64,000 nt of DNA. Origin: Micromonospora sp. C28SCA-DRY-2. Lineage in GTDB: Bacteria; Actinomycetota; Actinomycetes; Mycobacteriales; Micromonosporaceae. The stretch lies in contig NZ_JAUMKD010000003.1 in NCBI RefSeq assembly GCF_030519475.1, forward strand, positions 62,001 to 126,000, written 5' to 3'. A model generated the notes under the pieces. That model did no database searches, was not told the DNA's origin, and saw only the letters and a program-made list of their open reading frames with translations. Position numbers and translations under genes: made by a program. Position 1 is the first letter of the stretch. Every line of letters starts with the position of its first letter. Below, piece by piece: positions 50,667 to 59,065 of the stretch.

Positions 50667-52289
50667 TCAGTGCTCGCGGTACGTGGCGTGGTCGAAGTCG
50701 GCGTACGCCCCGTCGCCGCCGAGGTCCTGCACCCACAGCCCGAGGAACGCGCCGGTGAAGCCCCACGCGGCCGGTTCGTCGTCGACGATCCGCGCGGCGT
50801 GCTCGTCCGACAGGACGGTGGCGTCCCCCTCGACGGGGAGCTGCCGGCAGCCGTCGCCCAGGTCGTAGCCGAACCGCAGCACCGGCCCGTCGAACTCGAC
50901 GCGCAGGCCGACCCGGCCGGCGGCGCCGACGTCGACGGTGAGCTGCGGGTAGGCGGTCCGCCGGCCGTTGTCCGAGCTGAGCAGTTCCAGCACCACCCGG
51001 CCGTCGTCGGCCCGGGTCAGGTAGAGGTAGTACCAGTTCAGGGTGTTGTAGTAGCCGGTGATCCCGGCCAGCTGCCGGTGGTCGACCGGGTCGAACTCGA
51101 CGACCGTCTCCAGCGAGCAGCGGGCCGCACCGACCCGCCGGCCGACCAGGCTCGGCGTCTGCTTGCCGACCGGGGACTGGCCACCGTGCAGGCGCAGGTG
51201 CGAGGGGCGGGCCCGCAGGTCGACCCAGTCGGCGCTCGCCGGGCGGCGCAGCGTGGACCACCAGGTGGCCAGCGCCGGGGCGTCGAAGTGGTCGGTCGCG
51301 GGCTCGACCGGCCACGGGTGGGCGGGCAGGTCCGGGGCGGGGATCTCGGTGGCGGGCACCCCGCCCGGGATGCTGGGCCAGTCGCCGCGGGGCCAGTCGA
51401 TCTTCTGGATGGCGGTCTCCCGCCCGAGGACGCAGTTGCCCAGCGGGGTGTAGGGGCGCCCGACGAGGTGGGCGAGGTACCAGTCGCCCTGCTGGGTCCG
51501 CACCAGACTGCCGTGCCCGGCCTTCTGCAGCGCGAGGTCCGGCCGGCCGACGGAGGTGAGCAGCGGCCCGGCCGGGTGGACCTCGTAGGGGCCGTGCAGG
51601 TTCCGGGAGCGGGCGACGGTGACCTGGTGCTCCCAGCTGGTGCCACCCTCGGCGGTGACCAGCCAGTACCAGCCGTCGTGGCGGTAGACGTGCGGCGCCT
51701 CGGTCAGGCCGGCCTCCGTGCCGGTGAAGATGATCTTCGCTTCGCCGACCAGGCGCCGCCGGGCGCGGTCGTAGCGCTGGATCTCGATGCCACCGAACCG
51801 GTCGCGGCCCGGACGCCAGTCGGCGCTCATGGACAGCAGCCAACTGGAGCCGTCCTCGTCGTGGAAGAGCGAGGCGTCGAAGCCGTGCGCGTGCAGCGCG
51901 ACCGGGTCCGACCAGGGGCCGGTGATGTCGGGCGCGGTGGTGAGGAAGTTCTGGGCGTCCCAGTAGCCGCTGGCGAAGCTGGCCACGTCGCTGTAGACCA
52001 GGTGGAACAGCCCGTCGTGATAGGACAGGTCGGGGGCCCAGATCCCGTTGGAGTCGCCGCAGCCGCGCAGGTCCAGCAGGCGGCGCTCGGTGATGATCCC
52101 GCCCAGCGCACGCCAGTGCACCAGGTCCCGCGAGTGGTGCACGCGCACCCCCGGGTACCACTCGAACGTCGAGGTGGCCAGGTAGTAGTCGTCGCCCACG
52201 CGCAGGATCGACGGGTCCGGGTGGAATCCGGTGAGGACGGGGTTGCGGATCGACCGGGCGGTGGCCAGCGCTGCGGTCTCGGTCGACAT
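50667..52289 (-). CDS. GH43 beta-xylosidase/arabinofuranosidase (cytoplasmic)
   Basis: A 540-residue enzyme without a signal peptide. Five-bladed GH43 domain about 12-320 with general base Asp25 (GFHPDPSI), pKa modulator Asp138 (HGFDASLF) and acid Glu197 (LTEAPHVY). A C-terminal beta-sandwich about 335-535 (DUF1349/GH43_C2-like; TPSLVGRRVGAARCSLET, GITGYYNTLNWYYLYLT) is as in subfamily-11 beta-xylosidases. It would trim imported xylo-oligomers. It is upstream of the xylanase gene on the same strand, with 273 bp between, and has its own promoter region with an exact CGAAACTTTCG. Confidence 0.9.
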   Translation of the reverse strand: MSTETAALATARSIRNPVLTGFHPDPSILRVGDDYYLATSTFEWYPGVRVHHSRDLVHWRALGGIITERRLLDLRGCGDSNGIWAPDLSYHDGLFHLVYSDVASFASGYWDAQNFLTTAPDITGPWSDPVALHAHGFDASLFHDEDGSSWLLSMSADWRPGRDRFGGIEIQRYDRARRRLVGEAKIIFTGTEAGLTEAPHVYRHDGWYWLVTAEGGTSWEHQVTVARSRNLHGPYEVHPAGPLLTSVGRPDLALQKAGHGSLVRTQQGDWYLAHLVGRPYTPLGNCVLGRETAIQKIDWPRGDWPSIPGGVPATEIPAPDLPAHPWPVEPATDHFDAPALATWWSTLRRPASADWVDLRARPSHLRLHGGQSPVGKQTPSLVGRRVGAARCSLETVVEFDPVDHRQLAGITGYYNTLNWYYLYLTRADDGRVVLELLSSDNGRRTAYPQLTVDVGAAGRVGLRVEFDGPVLRFGYDLGDGCRQLPVEGDATVLSDEHAARIVDDEPAAWGFTGAFLGLWVQDLGGDGAYADFDHATYREH

Positions 52290-52321
52290 GTGCGACTCCT
52301 TCAGGGTCTACTCCCGGCATC

Positions 52322-52331
52322 TTTCCGGAAA
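52322..52331. promoter_or_regulatory. TTTCCGGAAA palindrome near the GH43 start
   Basis: A perfect 10-bp palindrome 33 bp upstream of the GH43 start; the same 10 bases occur upstream of the xylanase at 50598-50607. Confidence 0.5.
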
Positions 52332-52460
52332 TCATCGCCGGGAGGCGTCGGAATTCCGCCCACCGTAACGGTTCCGGCCCGCCGGCGAACAGCCCTTTGA
52401 TCGATGAAGCCCAGTCCTGACGCGCCCGCCGGCCACCCGGGAGCGACGCCGGTCGGCGCT

Positions 52461-52471
52461 CGAAACTTTCG
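52461..52471. promoter_or_regulatory. CGAAACTTTCG xylanase-type operator
   Basis: An exact copy of the CGAAA-N-TTTCG inverted repeat, 172 bp upstream of the GH43 start. This element is associated with xylan-inducible genes in Streptomyces (recalled, not checked). Confidence 0.6.
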
Positions 52472-52547
52472 GACTGAGCGATCTTCTGGCACCACCGCCC
52501 GCCTCGGCCCGCGTCCACCGGCCGCCAACGGCGCGACGCCGGCCGGC

Positions 52548-53765
52548 TCAGCTCGCGACCGGGCGGACGGCCGGTTCGTCGGGCACGGTCCCACCCGGCT
52601 CGCCGGACTGCCGACCAGTGCCACGACCCCGGTGGGCGAGCAGCACCGACAGCAGACAGATCACCGCGGCCGCGACGAGCGGCGGTTGGCCGCCCAGGTG
52701 GACGGCGGCCGAGCCGAGCGGGATCGCCACGGCGATCGGCCCGAACATCGCGGTGGTCGCCGTCCCGGCCACCCGGCCGAGCATCGCCGCCGGCGTGTGC
52801 GTCTGCACGGCGGTCACCGCCGCGACCAGCGCCCAGGGCAGGCCGACACCGGCGACCACCGAACCGACCACCGTGCCCGGCCACCAGGGCAGGCACCGCG
52901 CCAGGCAGCCGGCCGCGAAGAGCACGGCGCCGGCGACGGCCGCGGCGACCGGGCCACGCCGGGCGATGAGCCGCCCGACGATCAGGCCGCCGGCCAGCGA
53001 TCCGGCACCCTGCGCGCTGACCAGCACGCCGAGGAACGTCGCCGGCAGGGCGAGTTCGGTGACGACCATCGCGTAGACCGCCGCGGTGGAGAAGCCGGAC
53101 ATGGCGATCGACACCGCGGCGAGCGCCACCGGGACGCGGGTCGCCCGCTGCCCGGCCAGGACGGAGAGCCCGGCCCGGAGGCCGCCCCGCTCGTGGGCCG
53201 GCGGACGGGGTGGGGTGTGGACCAGTCGCACCGCCAGGTACAGGGCGGCGACCAGCACCGGCATGGCCGCGCTGAGCACGGCGACGGCGTGGCCGCCGTG
53301 CCACCCGTACAGGCCGGCGCCGGCCGCCGGGGCGACCAGCTTCATGCCCTCCTGGGCGCTGGAGCGCCACCCGTTGACGTCGCCGAGTTCGGCGGGTGAC
53401 AGGGCGGCCGGCAGCAGCGCCGTCTCGCCCGCGTCGATGAGCACGTAGCTGAGGCCGTAGGCGCACGAGACGGCGAACAGCAGCCAGGTCTGCCCGGGCC
53501 CCCGGACGGCCAGGAGGCTCAGCAGGACGCCGGCCAACGCCAGGTTGACCGCGACGACCAGCGGTCGCCGCGGTGCCCGGTCGAGCAGGGCGCCCAGCCA
53601 CGGGCCGGCCAGGACCGGGGCGTACACGCACAGCCCGGCCAGGGCGGCGAGGCCGGTGGACCCGGTGAGGTCGAGGATCCAGATGCCGGCCACCAGGGAC
53701 ATGGCGCTGCTGCCGAAGCCGGACAGCAGCGAGATCGCCACGAACAGGCCAGCGTTGCGGCGCAT
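52548..53765 (-). CDS. MFS transporter
   Basis: A 405-residue membrane protein with twelve hydrophobic segments. It has GIWILDLTGSTGLAALAGLC, ALLDRAPRRPLVVAVNLALAG (a loop with the MFS D-R/P-R motif) and VLIDAGETALLPAALSPAELGDVNGWRSSAQEG, a pattern of the MFS_3/EntS-like exporters in actinomycetes. The substrate is unknown. An HTH regulator gene starts upstream with 76 bp between, on the same strand. Confidence 0.85.
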   Translation of the reverse strand: MRRNAGLFVAISLLSGFGSSAMSLVAGIWILDLTGSTGLAALAGLCVYAPVLAGPWLGALLDRAPRRPLVVAVNLALAGVLLSLLAVRGPGQTWLLFAVSCAYGLSYVLIDAGETALLPAALSPAELGDVNGWRSSAQEGMKLVAPAAGAGLYGWHGGHAVAVLSAAMPVLVAALYLAVRLVHTPPRPPAHERGGLRAGLSVLAGQRATRVPVALAAVSIAMSGFSTAAVYAMVVTELALPATFLGVLVSAQGAGSLAGGLIVGRLIARRGPVAAAVAGAVLFAAGCLARCLPWWPGTVVGSVVAGVGLPWALVAAVTAVQTHTPAAMLGRVAGTATTAMFGPIAVAIPLGSAAVHLGGQPPLVAAAVICLLSVLLAHRGRGTGRQSGEPGGTVPDEPAVRPVAS

Positions 53766-53841
53766 GAGCCCTCCAGAGTTGAGCCGATACGACTCACATC
53801 CTCAGACTTGCGTCGGCGACAGACAACATCGGCGGCGGCCG

Positions 53842-54324
53842 TCAATGCGGTGTTGACAGCGCGCCGTCCAGGGCGGCCGCGACGGCTCGGACGGGCGCGG
53901 GCAGCCGGTCGGGCCCCGCCTCCGCGAGGTCGGCGGCGATCAGCAGGGCGAGTGCGTAGAGCGCGCCGGGCGGGGCGTCGAGGGCGGCCTCGGCGGTGCG
54001 GCGGACCAACTCCGCCCGGCGGAACCGGCTGTCCCAGCGCCGGTCCGTGTCGATCCAGCGCCGCAGGTCCGACACCGCGTTCCGGATCGCCGCGATGGCC
54101 GGCGGGTAGCGCAGGTCGAGGCTGCGCCGCCGCGACGACCGGGCCGCGGCCAGGCGTTGCCGGCGCTGCTCGGCGGCCTGCCGGCTGGCCAGCCCCAGCG
54201 CGGCGGCGATCTGCGCCCAGGTCGCGCCGGCGTGGCGCGCCCGGTGGATCAGCTCCAGCTCCTCCTCGTCGAGCCGGGTGCGGACGGCACGCAGGTCGGT
54301 CAACCGGGACAGCTCCGAGGTCAC
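53842..54324 (-). CDS. HTH DNA-binding protein, probable regulator of the MFS gene
   Basis: A 160-residue, very Arg/Ala-rich protein. A helix-turn-helix is at about 25-55 (HRARHAGATWAQIAAALGLA then SRQAAEQRRQRL), the small-HTH type found in front of MFS exporters in Streptomyces and Micromonospora. The rest is helical (ALYALALLIAADLAEAG). It precedes the MFS gene in the same direction, suggesting one operon. Confidence 0.7.
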   Translation of the reverse strand: MTSELSRLTDLRAVRTRLDEEELELIHRARHAGATWAQIAAALGLASRQAAEQRRQRLAAARSSRRRSLDLRYPPAIAAIRNAVSDLRRWIDTDRRWDSRFRRAELVRRTAEAALDAPPGALYALALLIAADLAEAGPDRLPAPVRAVAAALDGALSTPH

Positions 54325-54559
54325 CTGTCAACGCTACATTGACAGAGCGGAGCGGTTCCCGGGCGGTCGCTGGCCAACCGGGCGCGGCGGCGCGGGCCGG
54401 TGACGGACGACGGTCGCCGGGGTGCGAGCCCGCTGGGCCGGTCAGCTGGCTCGAATCTCGCACCGCCGACCCGGGCCCGGCCCGGTGTGACCGGCACGGC
54501 CAGGGTCCGGGGACCAACGGCCCTGCCGGGCGGTCGCCGGCGGGGCGACGCTGGTATCC

Positions 54560-54745
54560 GTGAACAGCCGCCCGAGCCGGCCGGACGCCCGGTGCCCGCT
54601 CCGCCCCGGCGAGCCGTGCACGCTGTGCCAGCTGGACGTGACCGGGCCGCAGGACTGCCCGCTGGTCCACCTCGTCATGACCGACGCCGAACTGCGCGAC
54701 GGGGTGCACCGCACCCGGTGGACAGTGCCCCGCCAGCGGGCGTGA
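54560..54745 (+). CDS. Small DUF6767-like protein
   Basis: A 61-residue protein from GTG 54560 with the motif CPLRPGEPCTLCQLDVTGPQDC then LVHLVMTDAELR. The four cysteines (C-x8-C-x2-C-x9-C) look like a small zinc or Fe-S knuckle. This fits an uncharacterised actinobacterial family annotated DUF6767. It ends five bases before the stop of the convergent GT87 gene. Confidence 0.7.
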   Translation: MNSRPSRPDARCPLRPGEPCTLCQLDVTGPQDCPLVHLVMTDAELRDGVHRTRWTVPRQRA

Positions 54746-54749
54746 CGAG

Positions 54750-56351
54750 CTACGGCTGGTCGGCGCGGAAGGCGGCGGCGAGTTCCTCGTCGTAGCTGGC
54801 GATCGGCTGGCCGTCGGCGGCGTACGCGACCAGTCGCCCGTGCGCCATGGTGGCCGACCGGAAGGAGAACGTCCGGGTCCCCGGATACGCGGCCAGCAGC
54901 GGGATCTCCCGGGGCGTGCCACCCGGCGCCGAGTAGTAGGCCAGCCGGGCCACCTGCGGGGCGACCACCCCGTTGACCCGTACCTTCGTCTTCTCCACCC
55001 GGGTGCCGAAGGTGACCGGCGCGCCGGTGCCGAAGGCGGCACACTCGGCCGGCCCCCGGCAGACGAAGAAGTAGCGCGGGTTGACCACGTCGTCGAGGTC
55101 GTACGCCTTGAAGGTGGGATCGGCCCCGGCGGGCAGCGGCTGCACGGCGAAGAACGCCAGCGTGGCGGTGGCCGCGACGCCGACCCGCAGCCAGGCCCGG
55201 CGCGGCGCCGCCGTGCGGGCGGTGCGGGTGGCGGCGACCGCCACCCCGCCGAACCCGGCCAGGCAGAGCAGGCACACGCCGAGCGTGCGCGCGTTCTCGA
55301 AGAGGAACTGCACGCCCGGCCGGGTCGACACCGGGCTGAGCACGGCGCCGAGCGACACCACCATGGCCACCAGCAGCGCCACGCCGGCCACCTTGCGGGC
55401 GACGCCGGCGAGCCCGATCAGCAGCATGGCGGCGAGCACCGGCCAGATCTGGTGGTGCGTCCAGGAGACCGGGGAGGCGGCCACGGTGGCGCAGCCGACG
55501 AGTACCGCCGCGTGCCCCGGCCGGTCGTGCGCGGCCAGGTGCCGGGCGCGCAGCAACGCCACCGCGCAGATCGCGGCCACCAGGGCGGCCCACACCAGCG
55601 GCAGGGCGGTCTCCTCGACGCCGACGCGCAGCAGCATCCCGTGCACTGACTGGTTGCCCAGCGAGGCCAGGTTGCCGATCCGGGACGTCTCCAGCATGGT
55701 GCCGGCCCAGTAGGTCCAGCTCTCCGCCGGCAGCACCACGGCGGCGATCGCGGCGCAGGCGACGAAGGCGGCCAGCGCGCGGGCGGCGTCGCGCCACCGG
55801 CCGGTGGCCAGGAAGTAGACCACGAACAGCAGCGGGGTCAGCTTGATCGCGGCGGCCACCCCGACCAGGATCCCGCGCAGCCGGGCCGGCACCACCCCCA
55901 TGCCGTCGAGCAGCGCCGCCAGCACGATGAAGATGCTCACCTGCCCGAAGCGCAGGTTGCTCTGCACCGGCGCGGAGAGCAGCAGCCCGAGCGCCACCGC
56001 CGCGACCACCACCGCCCGCCGGGACCGGCCGGTGGTCAGCGCGGCGCCGACCGGCACGGCGACGGCGACCACCGCGGCGTACGTGGCCAGCAGCCAGAGC
56101 ACCTGCGCCACCCCCTCCGGCACCGCGGTGACCGGCCAGAGCACCAGCGCCGCGAACGGCGGGTAGGTGAACGGGCCGCCGTTGTGCGCGACGTACCCGT
56201 AGAGCGGGCGACCGGCGCGCAGGTCGGCCAGCGCGCCGTAGTAGATGTGCAGGTCGGAGAGGCGGTCCTCGCGGCGCAGCACGAGCCACGTGGACACCAG
56301 CGCGGTGACCGCGAACGCGGCCCAGAGCAGCACCACCCGCCGGTCTCGCAT
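54750..56351 (-). CDS. GT87-family mannosyltransferase-like membrane protein (DUF2029)
   Basis: A 533-residue polytopic membrane protein (about 11 helices). The N-terminus has SDLHIYYGALADLRAGRPLYGY then FTYPPFAALVLWPV, the DxxxYxxA...YPP pattern of GT87/DUF2029 polyprenyl-phosphate-mannose-dependent glycosyltransferases, and later KLTPLLFVVYFLATGRWRDA and SPVSWTHHQIWPV. After the last helix there is an extracellular tail of about 110 residues (LDDVVNPRYFFVCRGPAECAA onward) not usual for the core family. It probably adds mannose to a cell-envelope glycan outside the membrane. Confidence 0.83.
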   Translation of the reverse strand: MRDRRVVLLWAAFAVTALVSTWLVLRREDRLSDLHIYYGALADLRAGRPLYGYVAHNGGPFTYPPFAALVLWPVTAVPEGVAQVLWLLATYAAVVAVAVPVGAALTTGRSRRAVVVAAVALGLLLSAPVQSNLRFGQVSIFIVLAALLDGMGVVPARLRGILVGVAAAIKLTPLLFVVYFLATGRWRDAARALAAFVACAAIAAVVLPAESWTYWAGTMLETSRIGNLASLGNQSVHGMLLRVGVEETALPLVWAALVAAICAVALLRARHLAAHDRPGHAAVLVGCATVAASPVSWTHHQIWPVLAAMLLIGLAGVARKVAGVALLVAMVVSLGAVLSPVSTRPGVQFLFENARTLGVCLLCLAGFGGVAVAATRTARTAAPRRAWLRVGVAATATLAFFAVQPLPAGADPTFKAYDLDDVVNPRYFFVCRGPAECAAFGTGAPVTFGTRVEKTKVRVNGVVAPQVARLAYYSAPGGTPREIPLLAAYPGTRTFSFRSATMAHGRLVAYAADGQPIASYDEELAAAFRADQP

Positions 56352-56461
56352 CCACAGAGGATAGGTTCCGCCGCGCCCGTGGCGCAGCCTGCACGATCTT
56401 CCGGCCGCCCGCTCCCCCTCCTACAGTGATGGCCACCCGTCACCCGACCCTGGAAGGTGCC

Positions 56462-58030
56462 ATGAGCATCCGCGTGTACCGCAACGCCGCGATCCGCACC
56501 GGCGACCCCGCCAACCCGTTGGCCCAGGCCATGGCCGTGCAGGGCGAGCGGCTGCTGGCCGTCGGCACCGAGGCGGAGGTACGCGCGGCCGCCGGAGCGG
56601 GCGCGGAGCTGATCGACCTGGCGGGCGCCGCGGTGCTCCCCGGCCTCTACGACGCCCACATCCACACCGCCCAGTACGCCCAGAGCCTGGACGCGGTGGA
56701 CCTGCGCGACGTGCGCTCGCTGGACGAGGCGCTGGCTCGGGTAGCCGCGCACGCCGCGCGGCTGCGCCCCGGCGCATGGCTGTTCGGCGGCCGGTGGGAC
56801 AGCAACACCTGGGATCCGCCCGCCCAGCCGGACCGCTACGCGCTGGACACCGTCTGCCCCGAGCTGCCGGTCGCGCTGCCCAGCGTGGACGGCCACACCG
56901 TGTGGGCCAACTCGGCCGCCCTGCGGCTGGTCGGGATCGACGCCGGCACCCCAGACCCGGTGGGCGGGGAGATCGTCCGGGACGACCGCGGCGAACCGAC
57001 CGGGATCCTGCGCGAGTCGGCCTGCCAGCCGCTGCGCGACCTGATGGTCTCCCCCGACCTGCGCGACCAGCTCCGCGCCGGGCAGGAGGAGCTGCTGGCG
57101 CTCGGCCTGACCAGCGTGCACGACATCGACGGCGAGGACTGCCGGGCGGCCTATCTGGAGCTGCGCGCCGCCGGCGAGCTGAAGCTGCGCGTGCACAAGG
57201 CGATCCCGATGAGCCACCTGGACGCGGCGATCGCCGAGGGCCGCCGTACCGGGCAGGGTGACGACTGGTTCCGCACCGGACCGGTGAAGATCTTCAGCGA
57301 CGGCGCGTTGGGCTCGCACACCTGCCACATGAGCGAACCGTTCGCCGGCGAGCACGGCAACCTGGGCATCGCCGTCACGCCGTACCAGGAGCTGGTCACG
57401 CTCTTCGCCCGGGCCGCGGCGGCCGGCATCGCGGTCGCCACGCACGCCATCGGCGACCAGGCCAACCACCTGGTGCTCGACGCCTACCAGGCGATCGGCC
57501 GGACGCCGGGGCTGCGGCACCGGATCGAACACGCCCAGCACCTGCGGGCCGGCGACCTGGCCCGGATGGCTCGGCTGGGCGTCGTCGCGTCGATGCAGCC
57601 GGTGCACTGCACCAGCGACATCGACCTGGTGGACACCCTGCTCGCCGGGCACGACCTGGCCTCGTACGCCTGGCGGGGGATGCTGGACGCCGGCGTGCCG
57701 CTGGCCTTCGGCTCCGACGCCCCGGTGGAACACCCCAACCCGTTCCCGGCGCTGTACGCGGCGGTGACCCGCACCCGCCCGGACGGGACGCCGGCCGGCG
57801 GCTGGCAACCCGAGCAGCGGCTCAGCATGGCCGAGGCGCTCGCCGCGCACACCCTCGGCGCGGCCCGGGCCGCCGGCGAGGAGAAGCGCAAGGGTGTCCT
57901 CGCGCCCGGCATGCTCGCCGACTTCATCGCGGTCGACACCGATCCCCTGCGGGAGTCACCGGAGGCGGTGCTGCGCACCCGGGTGCTGACCACGGTCGTC
58001 GGCGGCGAGATCCGCTGGCAGCGCGGCTGA
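56462..58030 (+). CDS. Amidohydrolase family 3 protein (YtcJ-like)
   Basis: A 522-residue cytoplasmic metallo-hydrolase. Metal site: DAHIHTAQ (His66, His68), the carboxylated-Lys region KIFSDGALGSHT, His in ATHAIGDQANH, His in HRIEHAQHL, and Asp in FGSDAPVEHPNP. Start ATG 56462 with GGAAGG upstream. Family members hydrolyse amide or formamide bonds; the substrate is not predictable. The gene is alone, divergent from the GT87 gene. Confidence 0.87.
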   Translation: MSIRVYRNAAIRTGDPANPLAQAMAVQGERLLAVGTEAEVRAAAGAGAELIDLAGAAVLPGLYDAHIHTAQYAQSLDAVDLRDVRSLDEALARVAAHAARLRPGAWLFGGRWDSNTWDPPAQPDRYALDTVCPELPVALPSVDGHTVWANSAALRLVGIDAGTPDPVGGEIVRDDRGEPTGILRESACQPLRDLMVSPDLRDQLRAGQEELLALGLTSVHDIDGEDCRAAYLELRAAGELKLRVHKAIPMSHLDAAIAEGRRTGQGDDWFRTGPVKIFSDGALGSHTCHMSEPFAGEHGNLGIAVTPYQELVTLFARAAAAGIAVATHAIGDQANHLVLDAYQAIGRTPGLRHRIEHAQHLRAGDLARMARLGVVASMQPVHCTSDIDLVDTLLAGHDLASYAWRGMLDAGVPLAFGSDAPVEHPNPFPALYAAVTRTRPDGTPAGGWQPEQRLSMAEALAAHTLGAARAAGEEKRKGVLAPGMLADFIAVDTDPLRESPEAVLRTRVLTTVVGGEIRWQRG

Positions 58031-58038
58031 CGGACCAG

Positions 58039-58143
58039 CTACCGGCGTCGTAGCTCGCGGGCGATGCTGCTCTTGCCCGAGCCGGAGTTGCCTCGGATGC
58101 AGACGAGGATCGTGTCCGGGCTGCCGGTGGGTTCAGCGAGCAC
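58039..58143 (-). pseudogene. N-terminal fragment of a P-loop kinase
   Basis: A minus-strand GTG at 58143 opens 34 codons, VLAEPTGSPDTILVCIRGNSG then SGKSSIARELRRR, ending in TAG. GNSGSGKSS is the Walker A of small AAA/zeta-toxin-like kinases, which need 150-200 residues, so this is a truncated remnant. It lies 15 bp downstream of the pentapeptide-repeat gene stop. Confidence 0.5.
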
Positions 58144-58158
58144 GATGCGTCCGCGGCT

Positions 58159-58821
58159 TCAGTTGTTGCGGACGGTGAGGTTGAGGGCGGCGACGGTCAG
58201 CTGGGTGAGGTCGGGAACCTGGTCCTCGCCGAGTGTGACGCCGCGCAGGTTGTCCAGCGGCGTCTTGAGGCCCTGGAGGCGGCTGCCCCGCAGGTCGGCG
58301 CCGTCGAGGTGGCAGGAGTCCAGTTCCAGGCCGGCGAGGTCACAGGATCGCAGTGCGATGCGAGGTAGCCGGCAGGACGACCACGCGCCGTTAGTAAGAG
58401 TGCAGTCGGTGAACGCGACCGAGCCGGCGGCGGCGGCGCGTTGGAGGGTGGCGTAGTCGAAGCGGCAGCCGTCGAACAGGACGTCCTTGAGGCGTACGTC
58501 GGTGAGTCTGGTGCCGGTGAACCGGGAGCCGGTGATGGCGCAGCGTTCGATGGTGATGCCGGTCAGGGTCGCGCCGGAGAAGTCGGTGCGGGTGATCTCG
58601 CAGCCGAAGAGGCTGCCGGCTTCCCAGGTGCTCTCGCTCAGGTCCACGCCGGTGATCTGGCTGCTGCGGATGGTTACGTCCTCAAGTTGCGAGCCGTGCC
58701 AGGCGGCGCCCTCGACGAGGGCCTCGGTGAGGCCGTCGGCCAGGTCCGTCGTGGTGTCGAGGTCGTCCGGTTCGAGGTCCGGCAGCAGGACCTTCACGTC
58801 GCCGATCGTGGTGGTGCGCAT
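58159..58821 (-). CDS. Pentapeptide-repeat protein of the cyclophane RiPP operon
   Basis: A 220-residue protein, last gene of the RiPP operon. Residues about 45-185 are A(D/N)LxX-type pentapeptide repeats: ITGVDLSESTWEAGSLFGCE, DFSGATLTGITIERCAITG, SRFTGTRLTDVRLKDVLFDG, LDSCHLDGADLRGSRLQG. This gives a right-handed quadrilateral beta-helix. No signal peptide. Pentapeptide-repeat proteins include DNA-mimic gyrase protectors (Qnr, McbG, MfpA) that confer immunity to gyrase-targeting peptides; position after the precursor suggests immunity or a maturation role (inference). Spaced 61 bp from the precursor gene. Confidence 0.85.
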   Translation of the reverse strand: MRTTTIGDVKVLLPDLEPDDLDTTTDLADGLTEALVEGAAWHGSQLEDVTIRSSQITGVDLSESTWEAGSLFGCEITRTDFSGATLTGITIERCAITGSRFTGTRLTDVRLKDVLFDGCRFDYATLQRAAAAGSVAFTDCTLTNGAWSSCRLPRIALRSCDLAGLELDSCHLDGADLRGSRLQGLKTPLDNLRGVTLGEDQVPDLTQLTVAALNLTVRNN

Positions 58822-58882
58822 GTGTCCTCAACCTGTGTGGGCGCGGGGTGGACACGCCACCCCGCGCGTCCCGTGGTGCGGG

Positions 58883-59065
58883 CTATTTCTTCTTGTTCCA
58901 GTTGTCCCAGCCGGGTCGGCTGTCGAACTTTCCCTTGTTGTCCCAGGTGGGGCGGTTGTCGAACTTCGCCGCGTCGATCGACGTTACCGACCGCTCCGGG
59001 TCGACGCCGAGGCGGGCGAGTTGCTCGGGTGCGGCGTTGGCGAGGACCGCGAGTGCATTGGTCAT
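58883..59065 (-). CDS. amcA: RiPP precursor peptide, AmcA-like (multiple cyclophanes predicted)
   Basis: A 60-residue peptide: leader about 1-30 (MTNALAVLANAAPEQLARLG, then a VTSID strand) and a C-terminal core with five aromatic three-residue motifs: FDN 35-37, WDN 41-43, FDS 47-49, WDN 53-55 and WNK 56-58, ending in KKK. Aromatic-x-Asn motifs are the sites where radical SAM enzymes join an aromatic ring to the third residue's beta-carbon to make a three-residue cyclophane. AAGGAGG lies just upstream. The ATG overlaps the maturase stop (ATGA). It matches the actinobacterial multiple-cyclophane peptides called AmcA (recalled). Confidence 0.85.
   Translation of the reverse strand: MTNALAVLANAAPEQLARLGVDPERSVTSIDAAKFDNRPTWDNKGKFDSRPGWDNWNKKK

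Noticed and set aside
49215..52400. Plus-strand frame of over 1000 codons across the xylanase and GH43 genes
   Set aside because: Spans two clear minus-strand enzymes; no motif of its own.
50449..53631. Minus-strand frame of over 1000 codons overlapping GH43 and MFS genes
   Set aside because: Same strand but wrong frame for both known products; composition typical of a GC shadow.
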